From: Sporolactobacillus sp. Y61 | GTDB lineage: Bacteria > Bacillota > Bacilli > Bacillales > Sporolactobacillaceae | Length of the DNA: 64,000 bases | Assembly (NCBI RefSeq): GCF_040529185.1 | Contig: NZ_CP159510.1 | Span: forward strand, 1,674,001 to 1,738,000 | Direction: 5' to 3' | In this document: positions 49,022-57,964 of the stretch, piece after piece | Numbering within the stretch: position 1 is the first letter of the stretch | Layout: every line of letters begins with the position of its first letter | Notes under the pieces: generated by a model | The model's database searches: none | What the model was told of the DNA's origin: nothing | What the model saw: the letters and a program-made list of their open reading frames with translations, nothing else | Translations under genes and position numbers: made by a program

Positions 49022-49771
49022 ATGAAGGTGAGGCCGCCAAAACCGTTTCTGTTTGAAGGCGGTGCCCGTGCCGTTTTACTTCTGCATGCATTTACAGGCA
49101 ACTCGGCAGATGTCCGGCAGCTGGGCAGATATCTCAATAAACGGGGATACACCTGTTACGGGCCGCACTATTCAGGACATGCCGTACCTCCTGAGGAACT
49201 CGTTCGGACAACTGCTGCGGACTGGTGGCATGATGTGCAGGAAGCTTACCGGTACATGATGCGGCTCGGATATCAGGAACTTGCGGTATGCGGTTTGTCA
49301 CTGGGAGGGGTATTTTCTCTGAGATGTGGATACACTTTTCCAGTAAAGGGACTGATTCCGATGTGCGCTCCGATCCGGTCCGGTGCACAGGAACGGATTC
49401 ATGCAGGTGTTCTTCGCTATGCTGAGAATTATATGGCCATGCAGGGGAAAAATAAGCAGGAAATTGCCGCGGATATGGCGGATATTCGGAAGAAAATTCC
49501 GGCCATGCTTACAGGACTCAGCCGGATGATTGACGAGACACGGCATCATCTGCCACAGATCCGGGTGCCCGTTTTTATTGTTCAGGCACGGCAGGATGAA
49601 ATGATTAATACGGATGATGCACAGAAGATGTATGACGCACTGCAATCGGAAAGAAAAACATTGAAATGGTATGAACAGGCAACACACGTAATAACGCTGG
49701 GAGCAGAAAAAATGCAGTTAAACCAGGATGTCTATGCGTTTCTCGAAAGCCTGGACTGGTCTGTTTCCTGA
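49022..49771 (+). CDS. Carboxylesterase (YvaK/Est30 family)
   Basis: A 249-residue alpha/beta hydrolase that cleaves short-chain esters, close to Bacillus YvaK and Geobacillus Est30. The nucleophile Ser lies in CGLSLGGVFS (about residue 94), with the oxyanion region LLLHAFTGN (about 20-28), Asp in ARQDEMINT and His in ATHVITLG. Its physiological substrate is not known. It lies between secG and rnr as in Bacillus. The ATG at 49022 follows GGGGGGATG. Confidence 0.9.
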   Translation: MKVRPPKPFLFEGGARAVLLLHAFTGNSADVRQLGRYLNKRGYTCYGPHYSGHAVPPEELVRTTAADWWHDVQEAYRYMMRLGYQELAVCGLSLGGVFSLRCGYTFPVKGLIPMCAPIRSGAQERIHAGVLRYAENYMAMQGKNKQEIAADMADIRKKIPAMLTGLSRMIDETRHHLPQIRVPVFIVQARQDEMINTDDAQKMYDALQSERKTLKWYEQATHVITLGAEKMQLNQDVYAFLESLDWSVS

Positions 49772-49789
49772 GGACAGGGAGGTTTATTT

Positions 49790-52120
49790 ATGGCAGAAGA
49801 ACGCATTCAGAAAATCCTTGATTACATGAGGGATGAAACGTACCGTCCAATGACCCTTCAGGAGCTTGAAACAGCTTTTGGAGAGGATCAGGCGGATCAA
49901 TTGCCGGAGTTTGTCAGGACACTGACTGAGATGGAAAAACAGGGGCTGGTCATCCGAACACGTTCGGAACGGTACGGGCTTCCTGAAAAAATGAATCTGA
50001 TGAAAGGCCGCGTACAGGCGCATGCCAAAGGGTTTGCATTTATTATCCCTGAGGATGACAGAATGGATGACGTATTTGTCAGCCCGAACGATATGGGCGG
50101 CGCGATGAACGGAGATACTGTCATCGTTCGTGTATCATACAAGCAGTCAGATCGTGGTGACCGGGCAGAAGGGACAATCATCCGTGTTCTTGAGCGTGCC
50201 GTGAAGCAGGTTGTCGGAACGTTTAATGCCGGCAGACACTTCGGCTTTGTGATTCCGGATGATAACCGCATTACAAGTGATATATTCATCCCTGAACATG
50301 CGGAACATGGGGCGATGGAAGGGCACAAAGTGGTTGCCGAGATTACGAAATATCCTGAAGGCAGGAAAAATGCTGAAGGCATGATTACCCAGATCCTGGG
50401 ACATAAAAATGATCCGGGCGTCGATATTCTCTCCATTATCTATAAGCACGGCCTTCCGCTTGAATATCCTCCCGAAGTGCTTGCCCAGGCAGAAGCGATA
50501 CCGGATGAAATCACGGATCAGGATCGCAGGGGCCGCCGAGATCTGCGCAATAAAACGATTGTGACGATTGATGGTGAGGACTCCAAGGACCTTGACGATG
50601 CGGTCAATGTCATCAGACTGGATAACGGCAATTACCAGCTGGGTGTACATATCGCCGATGTCAGCTACTATGTAACGGAAGGATCACCAATGGATGCAGA
50701 AGCCTATGAACGCGGAACAAGTGTGTACCTTGTCGACCGGGTGATCCCGATGATTCCGCACCGGCTCTCGAACGGGATATGCAGTCTGAATCCTCATGTG
50801 GACAGACTGGCCATCAGTTGTGTCATGGAAATCACGCCAAAGGGCGAGGTTGTCGGACATGAGATTTTCCCGAGTGTAATTCGCTCCACAGAACGGATGA
50901 CCTATACCAATGTCCGCAAGATCCTGAGAAGAGAAGACGAGGCGGTCCTTGAACGTTATCATAATCTGATCCCGTTTTTTGACCTGATGGAAGAACTGGC
51001 TGAGATTCTCGAGAAACACCGCAAGGAACGTGGTGCTATTGACTTTGACTTTACAGAGGCAAAAATTATTGTTGATGAGCAGGGCAAACCGACCGATGTC
51101 GTGATTCGTGAACGCACGGAAGCGGAGCGCCTGATTGAATCCTTTATGCTCGCTGCCAATGAGACAGTGGCAGAGCATTTTGAAAAGCTGCATCTTCCCT
51201 TTTTATATCGGGTACACGAAGAACCGAGCCCGGATAAGCTCGAGAAATTTTTCGATTTCGTTGTAAACTTCGGTTATGTGGTCAAAGGCTCGAAAGATCA
51301 TGTTCATCCTCGTACGCTTCAGTCCCTGCTGGAAAAAGTCAAGGGACAGCCTGAAGAAACGTTGATCAGTACGGTGATGCTGCGATCAATGGCAAAAGCA
51401 AAATATGATGATAAATGTCTCGGACATTTCGGCCTGTCGACGGAGTATTATACCCATTTTACTTCTCCAATCCGCCGCTATCCCGACCTCACCGTGCACA
51501 GACTGATTCGCAAATATCTGTTTGAAGGGCATACCGATGGAAAGACGCAGGCAGTCTGGAAAGAGCAGCTTCCGGACATCGCTCAGCGCACATCCGCCTG
51601 CGAACAGCGTGCAGTTGAGGCGGAACGCGATACCGATGATCTGAAAAAGGCTGAATTCATGCAGGATAAGGTCGGGCAGACCTTTGACGGCGTGGTCAGC
51701 GGGGTCACCAACTTCGGACTTTTTGTTGAACTGCCGAATACGATTGAAGGTCTGGTTCATATCAGCTACCTGACGGATGATTACTACCGTTACAGTGAAG
51801 AAAATATGGCCCTGATCGGTGAACGGACAGGTCATCTGTACCGAATTGGCGACGAGATCCGGGTCCGCGTGCTTGATGTGAATCTCGACGAGAGTGCTGT
51901 GGACTTTGAAGTTGAGGGTATGAAACCGCAGAAACCACGTGTGCGTAAATCCCGCCCAACGATCATTCAGGGAAATCGCAATGGCAAAGATGACAAAGGG
52001 AAGAGACGCTTCGGAGGAAAACCGGGCGGCAAAGCTTCAGATCATCGCGGATCCGGACACAGAGGCGGGTACGACAGTAAAAACCGACCCTATGCAAAAA
52101 ATAAAGGAAGAAGTAAATGA
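49790..52120 (+). CDS. rnr: Ribonuclease R
   Basis: RNase R is a processive 3'-5' exoribonuclease that degrades structured RNA and, with SmpB and tmRNA, defective mRNA. The 776-residue protein has an N-terminal winged helix, two cold-shock domains (about 65-230), the RNB domain with [12 protein letters not shown] (about 263-274) and a C-terminal S1 domain (about 625-705), then a ~60-residue basic, Gly/Arg/Lys-rich tail. GGGAGG precedes the ATG. It is encoded 19 bp after the esterase. Confidence 0.97.
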   Translation: MAEERIQKILDYMRDETYRPMTLQELETAFGEDQADQLPEFVRTLTEMEKQGLVIRTRSERYGLPEKMNLMKGRVQAHAKGFAFIIPEDDRMDDVFVSPNDMGGAMNGDTVIVRVSYKQSDRGDRAEGTIIRVLERAVKQVVGTFNAGRHFGFVIPDDNRITSDIFIPEHAEHGAMEGHKVVAEITKYPEGRKNAEGMITQILGHKNDPGVDILSIIYKHGLPLEYPPEVLAQAEAIPDEITDQDRRGRRDLRNKTIVTIDGEDSKDLDDAVNVIRLDNGNYQLGVHIADVSYYVTEGSPMDAEAYERGTSVYLVDRVIPMIPHRLSNGICSLNPHVDRLAISCVMEITPKGEVVGHEIFPSVIRSTERMTYTNVRKILRREDEAVLERYHNLIPFFDLMEELAEILEKHRKERGAIDFDFTEAKIIVDEQGKPTDVVIRERTEAERLIESFMLAANETVAEHFEKLHLPFLYRVHEEPSPDKLEKFFDFVVNFGYVVKGSKDHVHPRTLQSLLEKVKGQPEETLISTVMLRSMAKAKYDDKCLGHFGLSTEYYTHFTSPIRRYPDLTVHRLIRKYLFEGHTDGKTQAVWKEQLPDIAQRTSACEQRAVEAERDTDDLKKAEFMQDKVGQTFDGVVSGVTNFGLFVELPNTIEGLVHISYLTDDYYRYSEENMALIGERTGHLYRIGDEIRVRVLDVNLDESAVDFEVEGMKPQKPRVRKSRPTIIQGNRNGKDDKGKRRFGGKPGGKASDHRGSGHRGGYDSKNRPYAKNKGRSK

Positions 52121-52133
52121 CAGAACGAGACAA

Positions 52134-52158
52134 GAGAACTCCGGGCGGGGTTCTTTTT
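52134..52158 (+). terminator. Terminator after rnr
   Basis: AGAACTCC pairs with GGGGTTCT (one wobble) around a short loop, followed by T. It shares a few bases with the end of the rnr untranslated region. Confidence 0.8.
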
Positions 52159-52200
52159 TCAATTTTTCGGGTTAATGTAAAAAAATACAGCCTGAGAATC

Positions 52201-52209
52201 TGATATAAT
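52201..52209 (+). promoter_or_regulatory. Extended -10 promoter of the HAD phosphatase gene
   Basis: TGATATAAT is a perfect extended -10 element, 87 bp before the gene. No -35 is seen. Confidence 0.55.
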
Positions 52210-52295
52210 GAGGACGCCGGTTCCCTGAACAGAAAGGGTCCGGCTGCCAGTCTGCTCCACACCACAATACACAGCAGGCAAATTGGGAGGCTTTT

Positions 52296-53141
52296 ATGAT
52301 TAAACTTATTGCGATGGATATGGACGGAACTCTGCTCAACAGTCACAACGAGATCGGCTGGGAGAATCTGAAGGCCATGCGTTATGCCCGGTCAAAAGGT
52401 GTATCGCTAACGATTGCATCAGGAAGAGCACCCTTCGATGTGATGAATCTCCTGAAAGAAGCGGATATCGAAGCGCATGTCATTGGTGGTAACGGTTCCA
52501 CGCTCCATACGCTCGACGGAAAATTGTTAGGTGCCGATTTTCTGGACACAAAAGAAGCGCTTGAGATTGTCGGCGATCTGACAGCGAAGAAGTATTTTGT
52601 CAGCGTCAGTACGGAACATGGTATTTACCATCCGGAAAACGGGGAGCTGTGGCTTCGTCAGGAGCTTGAACGGCTTCATAAGCCTGATGTCCGTGGAGAA
52701 GGCTATCAGCGTTCCGCAAAGCAGACCTATCACAGAAATTACAGTAGCCCGGAAGAGATTCAGGCGAGCGGAGAGGGGATCTATAAACTACTTGTTTTTT
52801 CATTTGATGATCAGAAACTGAGCAGGGCCCGGGAAAAATATGAAGCAAAACATAAATACGCCATCGTTTCAAGTGGCAGCGGGAACTTTGAAATCATGGC
52901 CCGTAACGTATCCAAAGGAAATGCCCTGTATCATCTGGCGTCCTATCTTGATATACCTCTGAGCGAGGTCATGGCGATTGGCGACAACTATAATGATCTG
53001 TCGATGTTTGCCGTCGCCGGTATCTCCGTTGCCATGGGGAATGCAGATCAGGAAATTAAGGATCAATGTAATCGTGTGACACTGACCTGTGCGGAAGATG
53101 GCGTGGCACACGCTATCTATCATGAACTGGGGAAAAAGTAA
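52296..53141 (+). CDS. Cof-type HAD superfamily phosphatase
   Basis: The 281-residue protein is a class IIB (Cof) HAD hydrolase with motif I MDMDGTLLN, motif II TIASGRAP, a C2 cap domain (about 85-190) and motif IV MAIGDNYNDLSMF. Members dephosphorylate sugar phosphates or flavin and pyridoxal phosphates, and the substrate cannot be read from sequence. AATTGGGAGG precedes the ATG. It and the next small gene split the rnr-smpB neighbours of Bacillus and have their own promoter. Confidence 0.9.
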   Translation: MIKLIAMDMDGTLLNSHNEIGWENLKAMRYARSKGVSLTIASGRAPFDVMNLLKEADIEAHVIGGNGSTLHTLDGKLLGADFLDTKEALEIVGDLTAKKYFVSVSTEHGIYHPENGELWLRQELERLHKPDVRGEGYQRSAKQTYHRNYSSPEEIQASGEGIYKLLVFSFDDQKLSRAREKYEAKHKYAIVSSGSGNFEIMARNVSKGNALYHLASYLDIPLSEVMAIGDNYNDLSMFAVAGISVAMGNADQEIKDQCNRVTLTCAEDGVAHAIYHELGKK

Positions 53142-53166
53142 GGGCACAGGGACAGGGAGGACACGT

Positions 53167-53346
53167 ATGAAAAAGTTTATCAGCTATGCCGGCCTGTTTG
53201 CTGCCAGCCTGATCATACAATGGCTTTGGTTTACCTATATGATGCCGCGTCCGGATAAAAGCCTGATGGATATGCTCCTTGCTTCCGTTGTTTTCATTGT
53301 CATCCTGATGCTTCTTGATCTGGCTCAGCACAGACGGATGAAATAA
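53167..53346 (+). CDS. Small two-helix membrane protein
   Basis: The 59-residue protein starts MKKFISYAGLFAASLIIQWL and has two hydrophobic helices (about 5-24 and 36-53) with a short polar loop and a basic end. ATG 53167 follows GGGAGGACAC. It was not recognised as a named family. It lies 25 bp after the HAD gene and is probably co-transcribed. Confidence 0.65.
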   Translation: MKKFISYAGLFAASLIIQWLWFTYMMPRPDKSLMDMLLASVVFIVILMLLDLAQHRRMK

Positions 53347-53364
53347 GCAGGAAGACAGTCCGGC

Positions 53365-53394
53365 TTGCCGGCTGCTGCCCGCGTAGCTTATAAT
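53365..53394 (+). promoter_or_regulatory. Promoter of smpB
   Basis: TTGCCG (53365-53370) and TATAAT (53389-53394) are separated by 18 bp, 32 bp before the smpB start. Confidence 0.6.
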
Positions 53395-53426
53395 GAAATG
53401 ATGGATAAGTCAGGCAGGTGTTCACA

Positions 53427-53894
53427 GTGACAAAAAAGGAAAGCCGTGTACTCGCTCAGAATCGCCGGGCAAGACATGATTATTTTATTGAGCAGATGGT
53501 CGAAGCAGGGATCGTCCTGCAGGGAACGGAAATTAAATCAATTCGTCGGGGAAAGGTCAGTATTCAGGATGCCTTTGCCAGAGTTGAAGGCGAAGAAGCC
53601 TATCTTTACAATATGAATATCAGCATGTATGAACAGGGAAACAGATATAACCATGATCCGCTGAGAACACGTAAACTGCTGATGCATCGAAAAGAAATTG
53701 CCAAGTTTGGTGCAGAAGCGGATAAGACAGGTTATGCCCTGATCCCACTTAAAATTTATGTAAAGAACGGATTTGCCAAAGTACTGATTGGGTTAGGACG
53801 AGGCAAAAAGATGTATGATAAACGTGAAACCATGAAGAAAAAAACGGCTGAGCGTGAAATGGCCAGAGCGTTCAGAGGCAGGCAGAAAATGTAA
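53427..53894 (+). CDS. smpB: SsrA-binding protein SmpB
   Basis: SmpB binds tmRNA and brings it to stalled ribosomes. The 155-residue protein has [13 protein letters not shown], the core [14 protein letters not shown], and a basic C-terminal tail with [18 protein letters not shown]. The start is GTG 53427 because GCAGGTG lies at the right distance. An in-frame GTG at 53418 overlaps it. The tmRNA gene follows after about 85 bp. Confidence 0.96.
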   Translation: MTKKESRVLAQNRRARHDYFIEQMVEAGIVLQGTEIKSIRRGKVSIQDAFARVEGEEAYLYNMNISMYEQGNRYNHDPLRTRKLLMHRKEIAKFGAEADKTGYALIPLKIYVKNGFAKVLIGLGRGKKMYDKRETMKKKTAEREMARAFRGRQKM

Positions 53895-53895
53895 T

Positions 53896-53924
53896 TTGAT
53901 TTTTTGCAGTTTTACTGATATACT
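53896..53924 (+). promoter_or_regulatory. Promoter of ssrA
   Basis: TTGATT (53896-53901) and TATACT (53919-53924) are separated by 17 bp, and TG precedes the -10 (extended). The predicted start near 53931 leaves a 5' leader that RNase P would remove. Confidence 0.65.
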
Positions 53925-53978
53925 ATGTTCTGCCATCAAAGTTATGGCTGATTTTTTCGCACGCCCGTTTTACCAAAC

Positions 53979-54333
53979 GGGGACGTTACGGATTCGACAG
54001 GGGCAGGTTGAGTTTAAGCGGCGAGCCGAGGGGGTCGGCCTCGTAAAAACGCCAAAGCCATAACTGGCAAAAAGAACGAAAACCTCGCTTTAGCTGCGTA
54101 AGTAGCTTTTGCGGTTCCTCCCTCCATCGCCCACGTGGTAGGGTCAGGGACTCACTCTAGTGGGATACGCCGGACGCCCGCATTCTGAGGGCCAGGGAAG
54201 AGATTAATCGGGATAGTTCCGTGAAAGCCTGTCGGCGGGCCGACGCGCGGGCGAATTGCTAATATACCGACTACGCTCGTAGAAACTTAAATGGCGATGT
54301 TTCTGGACGTGGGTTCGACTCCCACCGTCTCCA
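53979..54333 (+). ncRNA. ssrA: Transfer-messenger RNA (tmRNA)
   Basis: tmRNA rescues stalled ribosomes and tags the incomplete protein. The tRNA-like ends are GGGGACGTTACGGATTCGAC and GGTTCGACTCCCACCGTCTCCA. The acceptor pairs with one wobble, and CCA is not encoded. The tag reading frame lies at 54066-54101 and reads GKKNENLALAA before TAA. With the alanine supplied by the charged tmRNA the tag is AGKKNENLALAA. The LALAA end matches the ClpXP degron rule. Pseudoknot-forming pairs (for example GTCGGCGGGCCGAC) follow the tag. Confidence 0.97.
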
Positions 54334-54357
54334 TTTTTACAATTCTATGGAATATGG

Positions 54358-54407
54358 AAAGAGCTCGAAAGTTTTGATTTATCAATGCTTTCGGGCTCTT
54401 TCTTTTG
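54358..54407 (+). terminator. Terminator of ssrA
   Basis: A 14-bp stem (AAAGAGCTCGAAAG against CTTTCGGGCTCTTT, one wobble) with an inner TTGAT/ATCAA stem is followed by CTTTT. Confidence 0.88.
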
Positions 54408-54408
54408 G

Positions 54409-54657
54409 CCATTTCGATCGTTTAATGAAAACATCCCAGAACTTCCCAAATTCGTAAACCATTTTTGCCCCGTGTGTATATTTTTACAGTGCGGAAGCAT
54501 AATAAGCCCCTCCTTTCAGAGAGTAGATTTTAAAAAATGACGGTTAGTTATCCTCTGTCTGATTCCACTCAGGACAGAGTCAGTTGCGTCAGTTGTAAAA
54601 TTATTGGAATATTAAATATATTGCGAATATCGAATGGATGTTAAAAAGTTTCTTTTC
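54409..54657. other. AT-rich noncoding region between tmRNA and the metal module
   Basis: No gene is seen. CTCTGTC (54553-54559) pairs with GACAGAG (54573-54579). Composition drops in GC from here on, which marks the start of a segment unlike its surroundings. Confidence 0.4.
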
Positions 54658-54674
54658 TTGACTGCTGTCAATTT
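54658..54674. promoter_or_regulatory. Dyad operator candidate of the metal module, copy 1
   Basis: TTGACTGCTGTCAATTT contains the perfect dyad TTGAC-N4-GTCAA. A near-identical site, TTGATAACTGTCAATTT, lies upstream of the HMA gene at 56623. A -10-like TATAAA is found at 54705-54710. Confidence 0.5.
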
Positions 54675-54726
54675 TATATCCTTCGTTTCCGCTTATCCTT
54701 GAATTATAAAAGGAGGGAGAGGCAAT

Positions 54727-56598
54727 ATGAAATTCCAGAAATGGTTACAGAAACATAATACACACATCACCTGGTTGACCGGTGCTTTGATTGTACTTGG
54801 CTTTTTAAGTAAAGGACTTTTCCATTGGGAAACAGGTTATAATGTGACATTTATCGCGGCTACAATTATCGGCTTCTTACCAGTTTTGATTCATGCCTGG
54901 CAGGCCCTGAAAGTGAAGGTCATCAGTATCGAATTGTTAGTCAGTATCGCTGTGATCGGTGCCCTTTTTATTGGTGAATATAACGAATCAGCGATCGTTG
55001 TCTTTCTGTTTCTGTTCGGGAGTTATCTGGAGCAGAAAACCTTGCAGAAAACGCGCAACTCAATTAAAACCCTGACCGAAATGGCCCCGACGAAAGCCTG
55101 GGTTTACCAAAAGAATGGTCAGGCGCAGGAAACGGATATTGATGAAGTGAATGAGGGTGATGAGCTCTTAGTGAAGACGGGGGCCCAGGTTCCGGTGGAT
55201 GGGGTGATCACCTCAGGTCACGGCTATCTGAATGAAGCCAGTGTCACGGGCGAATCCAAGGTTGTTGATAAGCCGGTAGGCGCGACCGTTTTTGCCGGGA
55301 CGATCTTAGACAACGGAACCCTGCGAATGAAGGCAACCCGTGTGGGTGAGGATACCACATTCGGCAAGATCATTGAATTGGTTGAAGAAGCTCAGGATAC
55401 AAAATCACATGCGGAAAAGTTTATTGATCATTTTTCCCGTTATTATACGCCGGCCGTTCTATTATTAGGACTGATTGTCTGGGTGTTCACGCAGGACATC
55501 CGGCTGGCCATCACAATCTTAGTCCTGGGCTGCCCGGGAGCCTTAGTGATCGGTGCTCCGGTGTCCAATGTGGCCGGTATCGGTAATGGCGCAAAAAGCG
55601 GCGTTCTGATCAAAGGCGGCGAGATCATGAATACGTTCAGTAAGGTGGATACGTTAGTCTTTGACAAAACGGGCACGCTGACGAAGGGGCAGACTGAGCT
55701 CGTTGAAATGCATGCCGTGCCTGGTCAGCAACATGGATTAGCCTATACAGCTGCTATTGAAAAGGAATCCGATCACCCACTTGGCAAGGCGATCCTGGCC
55801 TATGCCAAGGCGCATGACATGGATTACAGTCATCTGAAGGTGACTCAGACCCAGGTGGTCAAGGGTAAAGGAATCAGGGCGGTTGTAGAGAATCAGAACG
55901 TTCTGGTTGGTAATCGTAACCTGCTGACTGAAGCCGGGGTGCAACTGCACCCTGAGCAGGAACGAAAATTAGCTGAGATGGAAGAGAAAGGAATATCCAC
56001 TGTTTTAGTTGCGATCGATCAAGAGCCCGCGCTTATGCTGGGTATTGCCGATACGCCAAGAGACGGCGTTAAATCCGCTTTAGCCGCTTTAAAAACAATG
56101 GGCATCAAAAAAATGGTGATGCTGACGGGTGACAATGCGCGGACCGCCCAGGCGATTGGCCAGCAACTGGGTATTGATGAAGTTCATGCAGAGTTATTGC
56201 CGGAAGATAAAGTGGGTTATGTAGAAAAGCTGAAGCAGGCGGGCCATCATGTCGCTTTCATCGGGGATGGCGTCAATGACAGCCCGTCCCTTGCCTCGGC
56301 ACATATCGGCATTGCCATGGGCAGCGGGACCGATGTTGCAGTGGAAACCTCAGATATTGTTTTAATGAAATCCAGATTTTCTGAGCTTGTCCATGCTTAT
56401 GGATTAACGAAGAAAACAGTAAGAAATATGAAAGAAAATATTGTGATTGCCATTGCTACCGTTGCGTTCTTATTAGTCGGTCTGATTCTTGGTTACATTT
56501 ATATGGCGAGCGGCATGTTCGTCCATGAACTCAGCATTTTAGTAGTCATCATGAACGGGATGCGTTTGTTAAGATACCACACGAAGCAGGCTGCGTAA
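54727..56598 (+). CDS. P1B-type heavy-metal ATPase with a CPG membrane motif
   Basis: A 623-residue metal-exporting P-type ATPase. It has the actuator TGES, the phosphorylated Asp313 in DKTGTLTKG, ESDHPLGKA (HP motif), GDGVNDSPS, and the TM6 motif Cys269-Pro-Gly in place of the CPC of Cu and Zn/Cd pumps. TM8 carries HELSILVVIMNG. There is no N-terminal HMA domain. A free HMA protein is encoded downstream instead. Metal specificity cannot be settled from sequence. AAAGGAGGGAGAGG precedes the ATG. Leucine codons are often TTA, unlike the CTG-rich neighbours, a sign of acquisition. Confidence 0.88.
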   Translation: MKFQKWLQKHNTHITWLTGALIVLGFLSKGLFHWETGYNVTFIAATIIGFLPVLIHAWQALKVKVISIELLVSIAVIGALFIGEYNESAIVVFLFLFGSYLEQKTLQKTRNSIKTLTEMAPTKAWVYQKNGQAQETDIDEVNEGDELLVKTGAQVPVDGVITSGHGYLNEASVTGESKVVDKPVGATVFAGTILDNGTLRMKATRVGEDTTFGKIIELVEEAQDTKSHAEKFIDHFSRYYTPAVLLLGLIVWVFTQDIRLAITILVLGCPGALVIGAPVSNVAGIGNGAKSGVLIKGGEIMNTFSKVDTLVFDKTGTLTKGQTELVEMHAVPGQQHGLAYTAAIEKESDHPLGKAILAYAKAHDMDYSHLKVTQTQVVKGKGIRAVVENQNVLVGNRNLLTEAGVQLHPEQERKLAEMEEKGISTVLVAIDQEPALMLGIADTPRDGVKSALAALKTMGIKKMVMLTGDNARTAQAIGQQLGIDEVHAELLPEDKVGYVEKLKQAGHHVAFIGDGVNDSPSLASAHIGIAMGSGTDVAVETSDIVLMKSRFSELVHAYGLTKKTVRNMKENIVIAIATVAFLLVGLILGYIYMASGMFVHELSILVVIMNGMRLLRYHTKQAA

Positions 56599-56622
56599 CA
56601 CTTTGCTCTTTATTTTTAAAAG

Positions 56623-56639
56623 TTGATAACTGTCAATTT
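56623..56639. promoter_or_regulatory. Dyad operator candidate of the metal module, copy 2
   Basis: TTGATAACTGTCAATTT matches the site upstream of the ATPase gene at 14 of 17 positions. It lies 58 bp before the HMA gene, which suggests that both transcripts answer to one regulator not encoded in the module. Confidence 0.5.
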
Positions 56640-56696
56640 ATTAATGAACGAGCCGCATTAAACTGAACATGTAAACAAAAGAAAGGGGAATTCAAG

Positions 56697-56924
56697 ATGA
56701 AAAAAGTGATTTTACAATTAGAGGGATTGACTTGTCCGTCATGTCTGCAAAAAATTGAATCCGGCCTTGCGCATCAGGAAGGCATTCTAAAGTCGAAAGT
56801 CCTGTTTAATTCCAGCAAGGTGAAGACAGAGATCGATCCAGATAAGATCTCAGCCAAAGAAGTGGCGCAGATCGTGTCGAAACTCGGTTATGAAGTCAAA
56901 TCGGTCAAAGAAAAAGAAGCTTAA
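56697..56924 (+). CDS. Heavy-metal-associated (HMA) domain protein
   Basis: A 75-residue single HMA domain of the CopZ type. The metal site reads LTCPSC (CxxC) near residue 13, and the fold fits the babbab pattern. Such proteins carry soft metal ions in the cytoplasm. GAAAGGGG precedes the ATG. Its position between the pump and the Dps-like gene suggests that it hands metal to the pump or acts as the missing N-terminal domain in trans. Confidence 0.88.
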   Translation: MKKVILQLEGLTCPSCLQKIESGLAHQEGILKSKVLFNSSKVKTEIDPDKISAKEVAQIVSKLGYEVKSVKEKEA

Positions 56925-56953
56925 GGATTTACAAATTCAGAGGAGGAACGCGT

Positions 56954-57496
56954 ATGTCAATCGATACATTATATGAAGCAGAAGTAGCCCAGACGGAGAA
57001 AGATCACCATATCCCGACTGCCGGAGCGATGACCGGCCATATTTTAGCCAATCTGAAGATTCATCAGGAGAAGCTGGCTCAGGCTGTTTATTATGCCAGA
57101 GGACCCGAAAGGCCCTTTTTAAAAAAGTCCTTCAGCCAGGCCATTCAAACTGAAAACAGGTTATTTGATGGACTTGCACAATTGTTGTTAGATGAAGACG
57201 AAGTGATTCCGACAACAACTGAAGAATTCAGCCGTTACAGCATGTTGGAGGAACATGGAAAATTCAAGTATCTCTCGGCTAAAGAATGGCTTGCATCTGC
57301 AGTCAAAGACTTTGATACGCAAAATCTGTTTATCACGCGTGCTATAAAATTAGCTGAGAAAGAGGATAAACCGGCCCTTCAGGCGTTTCTGGTGCAGCAA
57401 TTAAGCTGGAATAATCGTCAGATCCGTGAATTACAGGCTTACCTGGGTCATGCGCCTCGAGAGGGCTTAGAAGAAGAAGAAGAGGATGACGACTAA
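56954..57496 (+). CDS. Dps/ferritin-like four-helix protein without obvious ferroxidase ligands
   Basis: A 180-residue helical protein whose helix pattern follows the Dps family: NLKIHQEKLAQAVYYARGP aligns with the Dps helix ending in WYVKGP, and FDGLAQLLL with the DxxAERI segment. When aligned by eye, the His of the Dps ferroxidase centre becomes Ala and the Glu becomes Gln, while the Asp remains. The C-terminus is a run of acidic residues (EEEEEDDD). AGAGGAGG precedes the ATG. It may store or shield a metal, or bind DNA, but the loss of ligands argues against iron oxidation. Codon use resembles the ATPase gene. Confidence 0.6.
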   Translation: MSIDTLYEAEVAQTEKDHHIPTAGAMTGHILANLKIHQEKLAQAVYYARGPERPFLKKSFSQAIQTENRLFDGLAQLLLDEDEVIPTTTEEFSRYSMLEEHGKFKYLSAKEWLASAVKDFDTQNLFITRAIKLAEKEDKPALQAFLVQQLSWNNRQIRELQAYLGHAPREGLEEEEEDDD

Positions 57497-57610
57497 GAAA
57501 TGGAGGTCTGAAAATAAAGAAGCGCGGCCGTTTGATTCCGGTATCCGTGTTCTATTTTAAAAAAAGAGAGCACCTGTTCCGGAAGAACTAAAAATTGTTT
57601 TGTCTGATTG

Positions 57611-57642
57611 TCCCATCAGCCTTTCCCTGATGGGATTTTTTT
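57611..57642 (+). terminator. Terminator of the metal module
   Basis: CCCATCAG and CTGATGGG form an 8-bp stem, followed by seven T. The stretch 57643-57830 downstream shows no gene. Confidence 0.9.
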
Positions 57643-57830
57643 GTTACCTGCGACTTGTCAGAAGGCAATTTTTGCTTTATGCTTTTTAGGCATTTAAAAA
57701 AATACACGCTAATCGACGCGAACAGGCAGGATGATCCGGTCTGTCACGTAATTGTCATTTTTTAAGCAGCAAAACGGGTGAGGAGCCTGCGGCAGGAAGG
57801 TTAAGGATTTGTATGCTGCTGCCGGTTGTC

Positions 57831-57839
57831 TGGTAAAAT
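57831..57839 (+). promoter_or_regulatory. Extended -10 promoter of the cobalamin adenosyltransferase gene
   Basis: TGGTAAAAT is an extended -10 element, with a start expected near 57846. Confidence 0.45.
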
Positions 57840-57864
57840 TGAGATGTAAACATGATGTTGAAAT

Positions 57865-57879
57865 TGATAATCGTTATCA
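57865..57879. promoter_or_regulatory. Fur-like box
   Basis: TGATAATCGTTATCA matches the Bacillus 7-1-7 Fur box TGATAATNATTATCA with one mismatch. It lies about 20 bp downstream of the predicted transcript start of the adenosyltransferase gene, a position suited to repression. Confidence 0.65.
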
Positions 57880-57964
57880 ATAGAATGAATAGAGAGCAGA
57901 ATGTGAATTAGCTGAGGATACAATGAATGGCTCCTGAATCTTTAAAAAGAAAGAAGGAATTAAT

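Noticed and set aside
57503..57591. A GGAGG site followed by a ~25-codon frame after the Dps-like gene.
   Set aside because: The spacing leads to no ATG, GTG or TTG start. A peptide cannot be supported.
54300..57640. The metal module as an integrative element inserted into the tmRNA 3' end.
   Set aside because: No integrase is present and no second copy of the tmRNA 3' end (attR) was seen downstream. Acquisition is suggested only by codon use.
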